From the NCBI RefSeq assembly GCF_008039565.1, contig NZ_VDUX01000001.1, positions 648,183 through 712,182 of the forward strand: a stretch of DNA of 64,000 nucleotides, read 5' to 3'. Positions within the stretch are counted from its first letter, which is position 1, and the number at the start of each line of letters is the position of its first letter. Of this stretch, positions 43,334 through 51,445 are shown piece by piece. Below the pieces are notes generated by a model, which was given only the letters and a program-made list of their open reading frames with translations, had not been told where the DNA came from and did no database searches. The translations under genes were made by a program, and so were the position numbers. Origin of the DNA: Aeromicrobium terrae. Its GTDB lineage: Bacteria; Actinomycetota; Actinomycetes; Propionibacteriales; Nocardioidaceae.

Positions 43334-44125
43334 ATGCCCGACTTCGAGCTCGACCGCGCGATCGCGTCGGAGCGCGTCTCCGACGGTGTGCACGCGGTCA
43401 CCGTCACCGACGACTGGAACACCCCGAACGGCACGGCCAACGGCGGCTACGTCCTCGCCCTGATGCTCGGCGCCGTCCTCGAGGAGTCGCCGCTGCCGGA
43501 CCTGCTCAGCATCTCGATCACCTACTTCCGCCCGCCCACGCCAGGTGAGGGAGTCGTGCGGGTAGAGCCGTTGCGGCTCGGACGTCGCGTCGCGACGTTC
43601 ACGGCTGTCCTCGCGCAGGGCGACACCGACGTCGCCCATGCCGTGGTAAGCCTGCACGACGCCGACGCGACCGGCGACATCCAGAACCCGTCGCCACCGG
43701 CGCCGTCGATCGCCGCGCCGGAGGACTGCCACGACCTCATGGGGATCGTGCCGGTCGAGGACGCCCCGATCATCGGACGGTTCGACTACCGGCACGAGAC
43801 GGTTCCCGGCTGGATGGTCGGAGAACCGAGCGGCGACATGTCGGCCACCTACTGGGTGCGGCCCAAGGACGGCCGCCCGGTCGACGCGCTCGCCGCGGCC
43901 GTGCTGGTGGACGCCTATCCACCAGTCACCACGGAGATCAACCAGATCCGCTCAGCGACCGTGCAGCTCACGGTGCACGTGCGCCGTCGTCCTTCGACGG
44001 GCTGGGTCCTCGCCCAGGTGCGCACGCAGCACGTCATCGACGGCTACCACGAGGAGGACGTCGAGCTCTGGGACGAGGACGGCAACCTCATCGCGCAGAG
44101 CCGTCAGCTGGCACTCCTGAGCTGA
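43334..44125 (+). CDS. acyl-CoA thioesterase-like double-hotdog protein
   Basis: 263 residues. The N-terminal hotdog has WNTPNGTANGGYVLALML and ISITYFRPPTPGEGVVRVEPLRLGRRVATFTAVLAQG. The second half repeats the fold (ATYWVRPKDGRPVDALAAAVLVDAYPPV...LTVHVRRRPSTGWVLAQVRTQHV), matching the TesB/4HBT_3 type. It probably hydrolyses fatty acyl-CoA in the cytoplasm. The stop abuts that of the convergent folA gene without spacing. Confidence 0.82.
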   Translation: MPDFELDRAIASERVSDGVHAVTVTDDWNTPNGTANGGYVLALMLGAVLEESPLPDLLSISITYFRPPTPGEGVVRVEPLRLGRRVATFTAVLAQGDTDVAHAVVSLHDADATGDIQNPSPPAPSIAAPEDCHDLMGIVPVEDAPIIGRFDYRHETVPGWMVGEPSGDMSATYWVRPKDGRPVDALAAAVLVDAYPPVTTEINQIRSATVQLTVHVRRRPSTGWVLAQVRTQHVIDGYHEEDVELWDEDGNLIAQSRQLALLS

Positions 44126-44599
44126 TCAGCCGCGCTCGTAGGTGACGATCTCGAAGCCGTCGTGCTGGATGCTGCCGACGGGTCGCCAGCGCTCCCAGTC
44201 GACGGCCGGGAAGCGCGTGTCGCCGTCCGGCGACTGGGCGACCCGGGTGACGCACAGCAGGTCGACGAGGTCGCGCTCCAGCGCCTCGGCGTAGACCTGG
44301 CCACCGCCGACGACGAAGACGTCGTCGTCGAGCTCCTGTGCCCGGGCGAGGGCGGCGTCGAGGTCCGGCGCCGTCTCGACGCCCTCGGCTGACCAGGACG
44401 CATCCCGCGTGAGCACGATGGTCGTGCGGCCGGGTAGCGGCCGGCCGATCGACTCGAACGTGGTGCGGCCCATGATCATCGGGTGGCCGAGCGTGAGCTG
44501 CTTGAAGTGCGCGAGGTCCTCGGGCAGCCGCCACGGCAGGGCGTTGTCCACGCCGATGACGCCGTTGGACCCCATGGCCACGACCAGGGTCACGGTCAT
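44126..44599 (-). CDS. folA: dihydrofolate reductase
   Basis: 157 residues from ATG 44599, which overlaps the thyA stop (ATGA). Typical [55 protein letters not shown] and [12 protein letters not shown]. It regenerates tetrahydrofolate consumed by ThyA, whose gene is immediately upstream in the same transcript. Confidence 0.95.
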   Translation of the reverse strand: MTVTLVVAMGSNGVIGVDNALPWRLPEDLAHFKQLTLGHPMIMGRTTFESIGRPLPGRTTIVLTRDASWSAEGVETAPDLDAALARAQELDDDVFVVGGGQVYAEALERDLVDLLCVTRVAQSPDGDTRFPAVDWERWRPVGSIQHDGFEIVTYERG

Positions 44600-45405
44600 A
44601 CGGCGATGGGCGCCTTGATCAGGGGGTGCGGGTCGTAGCCGGTGACCTTGATCGAGTCGAACGTGAACCCGTCGATGGAGGTGACCGACGGGTCGAGCCA
44701 CAGCTCGGGCAGCGGCCGCGGGTCGCGGGTGAGCTGCTCGCGCGCCTGGTCGAGGTGGTTGAGGTACAGGTGGGCGTCGCCGAGGGTGTGGACGAAGTCG
44801 CCCACCCCGAGGCCGGTGACCTGCGCGACCATGTGCGTGAGCAGGGCGTACGACGCGATGTTGAACGGCACGCCGAGGAAGACGTCAGCCGAGCGCTGGT
44901 ACAGCTGGCACGAGAGCCTGGCTGTGCCAGACGGATGGGGCGCGACGTAGAACTGGAAGAACGCGTGGCACGGCGCGAGGGCCATGGCGTCCAGGTCGGC
45001 GACGTTCCAGGCGCTCACGATGTGGCGCCGGGAGTCCGGGTCGGCCTGGAGCGACTCGACGACCTTGGCGAGCTGGTCGATGGTGCTGCCGTCCGGCGTG
45101 GGCCACGACCGCCACTGGTGGCCGTAGACCGGGCCGAGCTCGCCGCGCTCGTCGGCCCACTCGTCCCAGATGGAGATGCCGTTCTCCTGGAGCCACGACA
45201 CGTTGGTGTCGCCCCGGACGAACCACAGCAGCTCGCCCACCACGGACTTGAGGTGGATCTTCTTGGTGGTGACCAGAGGGAAGCCCTCGGTGAGGTCGAA
45301 CCGCATCTGGTGGCCGAAGACGCTGAGCGTGCCGGTGCCGGTGCGATCGCCCTTCTCGACCCCTTCGTCGAGGATCCGCTGCATCAGATCCAGGTACGCC
45401 CGCAT
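44596..45405 (-). CDS. thyA: thymidylate synthase ThyA
   Basis: 269 residues from ATG 45405 (MRAYLDLMQ, the standard beginning). Catalytic Cys in [12 protein letters not shown], plus [26 protein letters not shown] and [21 protein letters not shown]. It methylates dUMP using methylene-tetrahydrofolate. TAGTGT seven bases before the ATG suggests a leaderless mRNA; a longer in-frame start would include the -10. No thyX gene is in the window. Confidence 0.96.
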   Translation of the reverse strand: MRAYLDLMQRILDEGVEKGDRTGTGTLSVFGHQMRFDLTEGFPLVTTKKIHLKSVVGELLWFVRGDTNVSWLQENGISIWDEWADERGELGPVYGHQWRSWPTPDGSTIDQLAKVVESLQADPDSRRHIVSAWNVADLDAMALAPCHAFFQFYVAPHPSGTARLSCQLYQRSADVFLGVPFNIASYALLTHMVAQVTGLGVGDFVHTLGDAHLYLNHLDQAREQLTRDPRPLPELWLDPSVTSIDGFTFDSIKVTGYDPHPLIKAPIAV

Positions 45406-45456
45406 GTCGCCAACACTACCCATCGAGCGCGACATCTCCTGTGCGAAACTCTGGTC

Positions 45457-45957
45457 ATGCCGCCGCCCGAGTACGAGACCTCCCCGTCGGAGGTCCGGAA
45501 CTTCGCCCGGCTGCAGCTCGGGCTCACCGCGGTGTTCCTCGTGCTCATCTACGCGATGATTGGCGGCCTCGGCGAGGACGTCATCCCGTGGTGGCTGATC
45601 GCCGCCCTGCTGGTGGCCGTGGTCGTCGGCGCCGTGCTCGCCGAGCGGGTCTGGATGTCGGCCACGCCGTTCCCCCCGGACACCGACCCCGAGGAGATGC
45701 GGGCCCAGGCGGTCGGCATCTTCGCCGGGCAGGTGGTCCGCAAGCAGGCGTACTGCCAGGCCCCGATCCTGCTGTCCGCCCTGGCCACGTTCGTCTTCCC
45801 GTACGGCGGCTGGCCCATCCTCGTCGGCGCCGTGCCCGGGCTGCTCGTCCTCGCGTTCGAGACCTGGCCGAGCCTGCGCAACACGTCGATCGCGGAGGCG
45901 ATGCTGAACGCCGACGGTGCCGAGGCCGGACTGGTCGAGAGCTTCCGCGAGTGGTGA
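45457..45957 (+). CDS. four-helix membrane protein of unknown function
   Basis: 166 residues. Two pairs of hydrophobic helices (about 18-58 and 98-130) surround a polar loop ([21 protein letters not shown]). Family not recognised. It leads a tightly packed series, as its stop overlaps the start of the following acetyltransferase gene (GTGA). It diverges from thyA. Confidence 0.6.
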   Translation: MPPPEYETSPSEVRNFARLQLGLTAVFLVLIYAMIGGLGEDVIPWWLIAALLVAVVVGAVLAERVWMSATPFPPDTDPEEMRAQAVGIFAGQVVRKQAYCQAPILLSALATFVFPYGGWPILVGAVPGLLVLAFETWPSLRNTSIAEAMLNADGAEAGLVESFREW

Positions 45958-46490
45958 CTGCCGACGTCAGCGCCCGGCTCGCCTGGCCGGACGACGCGAG
46001 CGCGATCGCCACGGTCCAGGTGGCCGCGTGGCGCGCCGACTACGCCGACGTGCTCGGAGCCGACGTCGTGAGCTCCCTGGACGTCGACGCCGTCGCCGCC
46101 CAGTGGGCCGCCTCGCTGACCGCTCCCCCGGACGCCCGGATGCGCGTGCTGGTCGCCCTGGAGCGAGCCACGGTGCGCGGCTTCGCGGTCGTCCACCCGA
46201 ACGCCGACCCGGACGCCGACCCCGTGGCCGACGGCGAGATCGGCGAGCTCGTCGTCGACCCCGAGCACCGGAGCGCCGGGCACGGGTCGCGCCTGCTCCA
46301 GGCGGCGATCGACACGCTGGCGGCCGACAGCTTCACCCGGGCCCGCTGGTGGATGCCGGCGGACAACGACGGCCTGCGCACCTTCGCGACGTCGGCCGGC
46401 TGGGGTCCTGACGGCGCGCACCGCTCCGTCGAGGACGAGGCCGGCACGGTGGTCAAGCAGGTCCGGCTGCACACCGCACTGACCGCATGA
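45954..46490 (+). CDS. GNAT-family N-acetyltransferase
   Basis: 178 residues from GTG 45954. GNAT pattern: [56 protein letters not shown] (acetyl-CoA loop) and [17 protein letters not shown]. Target unknown. It overlaps its neighbours on both sides by a few bases, so it is co-translated with the membrane protein and azlC. Confidence 0.8.
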   Translation: MTADVSARLAWPDDASAIATVQVAAWRADYADVLGADVVSSLDVDAVAAQWAASLTAPPDARMRVLVALERATVRGFAVVHPNADPDADPVADGEIGELVVDPEHRSAGHGSRLLQAAIDTLAADSFTRARWWMPADNDGLRTFATSAGWGPDGAHRSVEDEAGTVVKQVRLHTALTA

Positions 46491-47158
46491 CGACGGACCG
46501 ATCGGTCGTCGTCGACTCGCTGGGGGTCGGCGTGGCCACCGGCGCCTACGGCGTCTCGTTCGGCGCGCTGGCCACCACGTCCGGCCTGGACGTCTGGCAG
46601 GCGTGCGCGCTCTCGCTGGCCGTGTTCACCGGCGCGTCCCAGTTCGCGTTCATCGGCGTCGTCGCCACCGGGGGCAACCCCATCACGGGGGCGTTCACCG
46701 CGATCCTGCTGGGCAGCCGACTCCTGTTCTACGGGCTGAGCCTGGCGCCGCTGCTCCGGCTCGGGCGGGGAGCGCGGATCGCGTCGGCCCACCTGGTCAT
46801 CGACGAGTCCACGGCGATGGCCACGCTCAGGCCGACGACCCGGCAGGCCCGCCTCGGCTTCTACTGGACCGGCGTGTCGATCTTCCTGCTGTGGAACCTG
46901 GCGACGCTGGCGGGAGCCGTGGCCGGCACCGCGATCGGGGACCCCCGCGACTACGGGCTCGACGCCGCCGTCGGCGCCGCGTTCCTGGGACTGCTCTGGC
47001 CGCGGCTGGACTCCTGGGCCACCCGGGCGGTGGCCGTGCTGGCCGCCGCCGTGGCGCTCGGGCTGGTGCCGTTCACGGCGGCGGGCGTCCCGATCATGGT
47101 CGGCGGAGCCGTGGCCGTCCTGCTCGGCCTGCGCTGGGCACGGGAGGTGACGGAGTGA
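46487..47158 (+). CDS. azlC: AzlC-family branched-chain amino acid exporter, large subunit
   Basis: 223 residues with about six to seven helices and the AzlC marks GVSFGALATTSGLDVWQACALSLAVFTGASQFAFIGVV and LLGSRLLFYGLSLAP. With AzlD it exports branched-chain amino acids or analogues (BrnFE type). ATGA overlap upstream and GTGA overlap with azlD downstream. Confidence 0.88.
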   Translation: MTTDRSVVVDSLGVGVATGAYGVSFGALATTSGLDVWQACALSLAVFTGASQFAFIGVVATGGNPITGAFTAILLGSRLLFYGLSLAPLLRLGRGARIASAHLVIDESTAMATLRPTTRQARLGFYWTGVSIFLLWNLATLAGAVAGTAIGDPRDYGLDAAVGAAFLGLLWPRLDSWATRAVAVLAAAVALGLVPFTAAGVPIMVGGAVAVLLGLRWAREVTE

Positions 47159-47460
47159 ACGCCACCTGGGTCGGCATCCTCGTCATGGCCGTCGGGTGCT
47201 TCTCGCTGAAGCTGGCCGGCCTCTCGGTGCCCGAACGGGTCCTGGCGCACCCGATGACGCGGCGAGCCGCCGACCTCATCCCGGTCGCCCTGCTCGGCGC
47301 GTTGATCGCGGTGCAGGTGCTCGGCGGCGACCACGAGCTCGTCGTCGACGCCCGGCTGGCCGCCCTCGGCGTCGCGGCCCTTCTGTACAGCCTGCGCGTG
47401 CCGTTCCTGCCGACCGTCGTCGCGGCCTCCGCCACGGCGGCGCTGCTCCGGCTGATGTGA
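47155..47460 (+). CDS. azlD: AzlD-family branched-chain amino acid exporter, small subunit
   Basis: 101 residues from GTG 47155, four helices, with the characteristic KLAGLSVPERVL and LIPVALLGALIAVQ. It is the obligate partner of AzlC. The 3' end runs into a long palindrome shared with the convergent dapB. Confidence 0.87.
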   Translation: MNATWVGILVMAVGCFSLKLAGLSVPERVLAHPMTRRAADLIPVALLGALIAVQVLGGDHELVVDARLAALGVAALLYSLRVPFLPTVVAASATAALLRLM

Positions 47461-47464
47461 TGTC

Positions 47465-47552
47465 GGATTACCAGGTTCAGTGGGCAAACTTGCACATCTC
47501 ACGGCAGATTTGCCGTGAGGAGTGTCGGCTTACCCACTGAACCTGGTAAACC
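47465..47552. repeat. 88-bp imperfect palindrome (family B, copy 2), probable bidirectional terminator
   Basis: Outer arms TTACCAGGTTCAGTGGG and CCCACTGAACCTGGTAA are perfectly complementary (17 bp). The inner stem CTCACGGCA / TGCCGTGAG around GATT is also perfect. It lies between the convergent azlD and dapB stops, 4 bases from each. Arms and core match the element at 39315-39408. Confidence 0.8.
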
Positions 47553-47555
47553 GCG

Positions 47556-48302
47556 CTAGTCCAGGCCGAGGACGGGGTCGAGCCCGACGGTGAGGCCGGG
47601 GCGGTCGGCGACGGCCCGGACGGCGGCGACGACGCCCTGCATGAAGGACTGCCGGTCGTGGGAGTCGTGGCGGACGGTGAGGGTCTCCGCGGTGCCGCCG
47701 AGGACGACCTCCTGGCTCGCCACGAAGCCGCGCGACCGGATGGCGTGGACGGGCACGCCGGCGACCTTCGCGCCGCGCGCTCCGTCCGGGTCGTCGGTGG
47801 TGGCGTCGGGGATGTCGCCGCTGCCGGCCTTCGTGCGGGCGGCGGCGATCAGCTCCGCGGTGCGGGTGGCCGTGCCCGACGGCGCGTCGACCTTGTCCGG
47901 GTGGTGCATCTCGACCACCTCGACGGACTCGAAGAACGGCGCGGCCGTGGCCGCGAACCGCATCATCAGCACGGCGCCGATGGAGAAGTTCGGGACCACG
48001 AGGACATTGACGTCCGGGTGGTCGGCGAGCAGGTCGCGCACCTCGGCGATCCGCTCCTCGCCGAAGCCGGACGTGCCAACGACGACGTGGATCCCGTGCT
48101 CGACGCACCAGCGGACGTTGTCGAGCGCGGCACCCGGCTGGGTGAAGTCGAGGGCGACCTCGGCACCGGCCTCCGTGATCGCCGCGAGGTCGTCGTCGAC
48201 GTCGATCTGCGCCACGACCTCCAAGCCGTCGGCGGCGTCGATGGCCTGCACGGACGCCGAGCCCATGCGTCCCTTGGCGCCCAGGACCGCTACGCGTGTC
48301 AT
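47556..48302 (-). CDS. dapB: 4-hydroxy-tetrahydrodipicolinate reductase
   Basis: 248 residues. NAD(P)H-binding GAKGRMGSA at the N-terminus, VVGTSGF, and the catalytic EMHHPDKVDAPSGTA. Second step after DapA in the diaminopimelate pathway. The ATG overlaps the kynU stop (ATGA), yet TAGTGT lies seven bases before it, inside kynU, so it may also have its own leaderless transcript. Confidence 0.95.
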   Translation of the reverse strand: MTRVAVLGAKGRMGSASVQAIDAADGLEVVAQIDVDDDLAAITEAGAEVALDFTQPGAALDNVRWCVEHGIHVVVGTSGFGEERIAEVRDLLADHPDVNVLVVPNFSIGAVLMMRFAATAAPFFESVEVVEMHHPDKVDAPSGTATRTAELIAAARTKAGSGDIPDATTDDPDGARGAKVAGVPVHAIRSRGFVASQEVVLGGTAETLTVRHDSHDRQSFMQGVVAAVRAVADRPGLTVGLDPVLGLD

Positions 48303-49507
48303 GACGGCAACACTACTGACCGCAGGACGTCGAACCCGTCGAGAACCTCCGCGAAGGACGTGGAGAGCGGCGACAGGCCGAGGCGGAGCAGGTCGGGCCG
48401 CCGCACGTCCGGGATCACGCCGGCCTCGACGAGCCGGCGACCGGCCTCGGCGGCGTCGGGGACCTGGATCGAGACGTGGCTGCCGCGCCGGTCGGCCGCG
48501 CGCGGGCTGAGGACCGTGGCGCCGGCCTCGTCGAGCAGGTCGATCAGGTAGCTGGTCAGGCGAGTGGACTTCGCCCGGACGGCGTCGATCCCGGCCTCGG
48601 CCACCAGCTGGACGCCGCACTGAACCGCGACGATCCCGAGCACGTTCGGCGTGCCGCTCAGCATCCGACGGACGTCCGTCGCGGCCCGGTAGGCGTCGGC
48701 CATCTCGAACAGGTCTGCCGCGCTGAACCAGCCCATGATCGGCTGGTCCGCGGTCGCCAGGTGCTCGCGGGCGACGTACAGGAACGCCGGCGCGCCGGGA
48801 CCGGCGTTGAGGAACTTGTACGTGCAGCCCACCGCGAGGTCGACGCCGGCCTCGTCCAGGTTCGTCGGCACGACGCCGGCGGAGTGGCAGAGGTCCCAGA
48901 CGGCGAGCGCCCCGGAGTCGTGGATCTGCTCGGTGAGGGCCGGCAGGTCGAGCAGGGCCGACGACCGGTAGTCCACGTGGCTCAGGGAGACCACGGCGGT
49001 GCGCTCCCCCAGCACCTCGCCCAGGACGTCGGGCGTGACGTTCTCGACGAGGTCGGGCTGCAGCCAGCGCACGGTCATGGAGCGCTGCGCCGCGACCTGC
49101 TCGACGACATAACGGTCGGTCGGGAAGTCGGCGGCCGACGCCACGATCTCGTCGCGGCCCGGCCGCAGTCCGCAGGCCGCGTGCAGGACCTTGAACAGGT
49201 TGACCGTGGTGGAGTCCGCCACGAGCGTCTGCCCGGCCGCCGCGCCGAGGACGGCCGCGCCGAGCTCGTCGCCGACGTCGACGGGCAGGTCGAGCCAGCC
49301 CTCGTCCCACCCGCGGATCAGCCGTCTGGCCCACTCGTCGGTGACGAACGAGGCCAGTCGCTCCGCGGTGGCGCGCGGCGTCCGGCCGAGCGAGTTGCCG
49401 TCGAGGTACGCGACGACGTCGTCGGCGGGCAGGAAGCGGTCACGGTACGGCGCCAGCGGGTCCGAGGCGTCGAGCTCAGCCGCGACCCTACGGGCGCTGG
49501 TGCTCAT
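48299..49507 (-). CDS. kynU: kynureninase
   Basis: 402 residues, a PLP-dependent fold-type I enzyme that cleaves kynurenine to anthranilate and alanine. The PLP Lys is in GCTYKFLNAGPGAP; FPTDRYVV, SHVDYRSS and WDLCHSAGVVP are family marks. No other tryptophan-catabolism gene (kynA, kynB) is in the window. Its linkage to dapB looks accidental rather than metabolic. Confidence 0.9.
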   Translation of the reverse strand: MSTSARRVAAELDASDPLAPYRDRFLPADDVVAYLDGNSLGRTPRATAERLASFVTDEWARRLIRGWDEGWLDLPVDVGDELGAAVLGAAAGQTLVADSTTVNLFKVLHAACGLRPGRDEIVASAADFPTDRYVVEQVAAQRSMTVRWLQPDLVENVTPDVLGEVLGERTAVVSLSHVDYRSSALLDLPALTEQIHDSGALAVWDLCHSAGVVPTNLDEAGVDLAVGCTYKFLNAGPGAPAFLYVAREHLATADQPIMGWFSAADLFEMADAYRAATDVRRMLSGTPNVLGIVAVQCGVQLVAEAGIDAVRAKSTRLTSYLIDLLDEAGATVLSPRAADRRGSHVSIQVPDAAEAGRRLVEAGVIPDVRRPDLLRLGLSPLSTSFAEVLDGFDVLRSVVLPS

Positions 49508-49562
49508 GGTGGCGTGATCGTCTCACGAAGTCGGTCCGTCCGGGTCCGACATACTGACGCCC

Positions 49563-51383
49563 ATGACCCGCTCCCCCGACGACCCCGAGCTCCGCGTCGG
49601 GCGGGCGAGGCGCGACATCACCGGAGAGCCGTGGGGCGTCGGGATGATGGGCTACGGGATGCCGGAGCAGTGGACGCGCGGGATCCTCACCCGCCAGTAC
49701 GCGCGGGCCTTCGTGCTCGACGACGGCTCGGAGCGGATCGCCTACGTCGTCGCGGACATCGGGATGTTCTTCCAGGCAGCCGTCACGGAGATCCACGAGC
49801 GTCTCGAGCAGCGGCTCGGCGGCCTCTACACGGCCCGCAACACCGTGCTCACCGCCACGCACACGCACTGCGGACCCGGCGGCCACGGGCGGCACACGCT
49901 CTACAACATCACCACGGCCGGCTTCCACCCGCGGACGTTCGAGCGGCTGGTCGACGGCGTCGTCGACGCCATCGAGGCCGCCCACCGCGACGCTGCCCCT
50001 GTGACCGCGACGCTCACACGCGGACAGCTCACCGATGCCAGCACCAACCGCAGCCTGCCCGCGTTCAGCCGCAACCCCGAGGCCGACCGCGCCTTCTTCC
50101 CCGAGTCCAAGGACACCCTTGCCACCCTGATGCGGTTTGAGCGCGACGGGGCACTTGTCGGCTCCATCCACTGGTTCGCGGTGCACAACACGTCGATGAC
50201 CAACCACACCACGCTGATCAGCTCGGACAACAAGGGCTGGGCGGCGCTGGCCTGGGAGCGGTCGGTGCCCGACCTCGTCGCCGGGTTCGCGCAGACCAAC
50301 GCCGGCGACATCTCCCCCAATCTTCACGGTCGCGCCGGTCACGGCCCCACGGACGAAGAGCAGGAGAACACCCGGGTCGTCGCCGAGCGCCAGCTCGCGT
50401 CGGCGCAGGTGCTCGCGACGGCGGCCGGCGAGGCGCTGAGCCCGCTGCTGCAGGCCCGCATGACCTACGTCGACCTGGGACGCCGGACCACGCCGGTCGG
50501 TCCGACCGGACGGGCCGTGCTGGGCGCGTCGTTCGCAGCCGGGACGACGGACGGCGAGGGCTCGCCGATGTTCCGGCGCGGGAAGCGCAACCCGGCGCTG
50601 CAGCGTCTCAGCGAGTGGCTGTACGGCCGGAGTCCCGCCCTGGCGGCCGCCCACGCCCCGAAGGACCTGTTCCTCCCGCTCGGGGTGTTGCGTTGGGGCC
50701 AGGAGGTCCTCCCGGTCCAGCTCGTCCGCATCGGCAGCCTCTACCTGATCTGCCTCCCGCTCGAGGTGACGGTCACCGCCGGCCTGCGACTGCGCCGGCT
50801 CGTCGCCGAGATCCTGGCCACCGACCTCGACCACGTGCTCGTGCAGGGCTACGCGAACGGCTTCGCGCACTACATGACCACGCCCGAGGAGTACGACGAG
50901 CAGGACTACGAGGGCGGCAGCACGATCTTCGGCCGTCAGCAGCTGCCCGCTGTCGCGGAGGTCGTCCGCGACCTCGCCGAGGCGATCCGGGACGGCCGCC
51001 CGGTCGACCCCGGCGACCCGCCACCGTCGCACCGCGTGCGCTGGGTCGCGCCGACGGGCTCCCCGCGGCTCGAGCAACCGCAGCGCATCGAGATCCGCTC
51101 CGCGCCCACGGCGGTGCCGACGGGCTGGACCGTGCGCGTCGAGGTCGCCGCCGACCACCCGAACGCCGAGATCCGGCCCACCTACCTGGTGGTCGAGCGC
51201 GAGACTCCGGATGGCTGGGAGACGGTCGCCGACGACAGCTCGTTCGACACGTCGATCCGCTGGCACCGCCGCGGCCGCCGGTGGGACGCCACCATCACCT
51301 GGGTCGCCGGCGAGCCGGGGACCTACCGCGTGACCTACGTCGGCCGTGAGTCCGCCACCACGGAGCCGATCACCGTGGCCTGA
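49563..51383 (+). CDS. neutral ceramidase family protein
   Basis: 606 residues. RVGRARRDITGEPWGVGMMGYGMPEQWTRGI, the zinc-ligand THTHCGPGG and the nucleophile Ser in NAGDISPNLHG define the neutral/alkaline ceramidase family, and the C-terminal Ig-like domain (PTYLVVERETPDGWETVADDSS) is present. Known members are secreted and cleave ceramide. Here no signal peptide is visible at the N-terminus, so it may act inside the cell or on another N-acyl amide. It diverges from kynU. Confidence 0.85.
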   Translation: MTRSPDDPELRVGRARRDITGEPWGVGMMGYGMPEQWTRGILTRQYARAFVLDDGSERIAYVVADIGMFFQAAVTEIHERLEQRLGGLYTARNTVLTATHTHCGPGGHGRHTLYNITTAGFHPRTFERLVDGVVDAIEAAHRDAAPVTATLTRGQLTDASTNRSLPAFSRNPEADRAFFPESKDTLATLMRFERDGALVGSIHWFAVHNTSMTNHTTLISSDNKGWAALAWERSVPDLVAGFAQTNAGDISPNLHGRAGHGPTDEEQENTRVVAERQLASAQVLATAAGEALSPLLQARMTYVDLGRRTTPVGPTGRAVLGASFAAGTTDGEGSPMFRRGKRNPALQRLSEWLYGRSPALAAAHAPKDLFLPLGVLRWGQEVLPVQLVRIGSLYLICLPLEVTVTAGLRLRRLVAEILATDLDHVLVQGYANGFAHYMTTPEEYDEQDYEGGSTIFGRQQLPAVAEVVRDLAEAIRDGRPVDPGDPPPSHRVRWVAPTGSPRLEQPQRIEIRSAPTAVPTGWTVRVEVAADHPNAEIRPTYLVVERETPDGWETVADDSSFDTSIRWHRRGRRWDATITWVAGEPGTYRVTYVGRESATTEPITVA

Positions 51384-51386
51384 AAC

Positions 51387-51435
51387 GTCCTTTCGACAGG
51401 CTCAAGGACCGGAACGGTCGTTGAGCCTGTCGAAA
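51387..51435. repeat. REP-like palindrome (unit C) between ceramidase gene and pnp
   Basis: 20-base arms 51391-51410 (TTTCGACAGGCTCAAGGACC) and 51416-51435 pair with one mismatch around GGAAC. The left half, with flanking bases, recurs unchanged at about 54578-54605. It is placed between convergent genes and so also fits a terminator. Confidence 0.8.
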
Positions 51436-51445
51436 CGACTACTGA

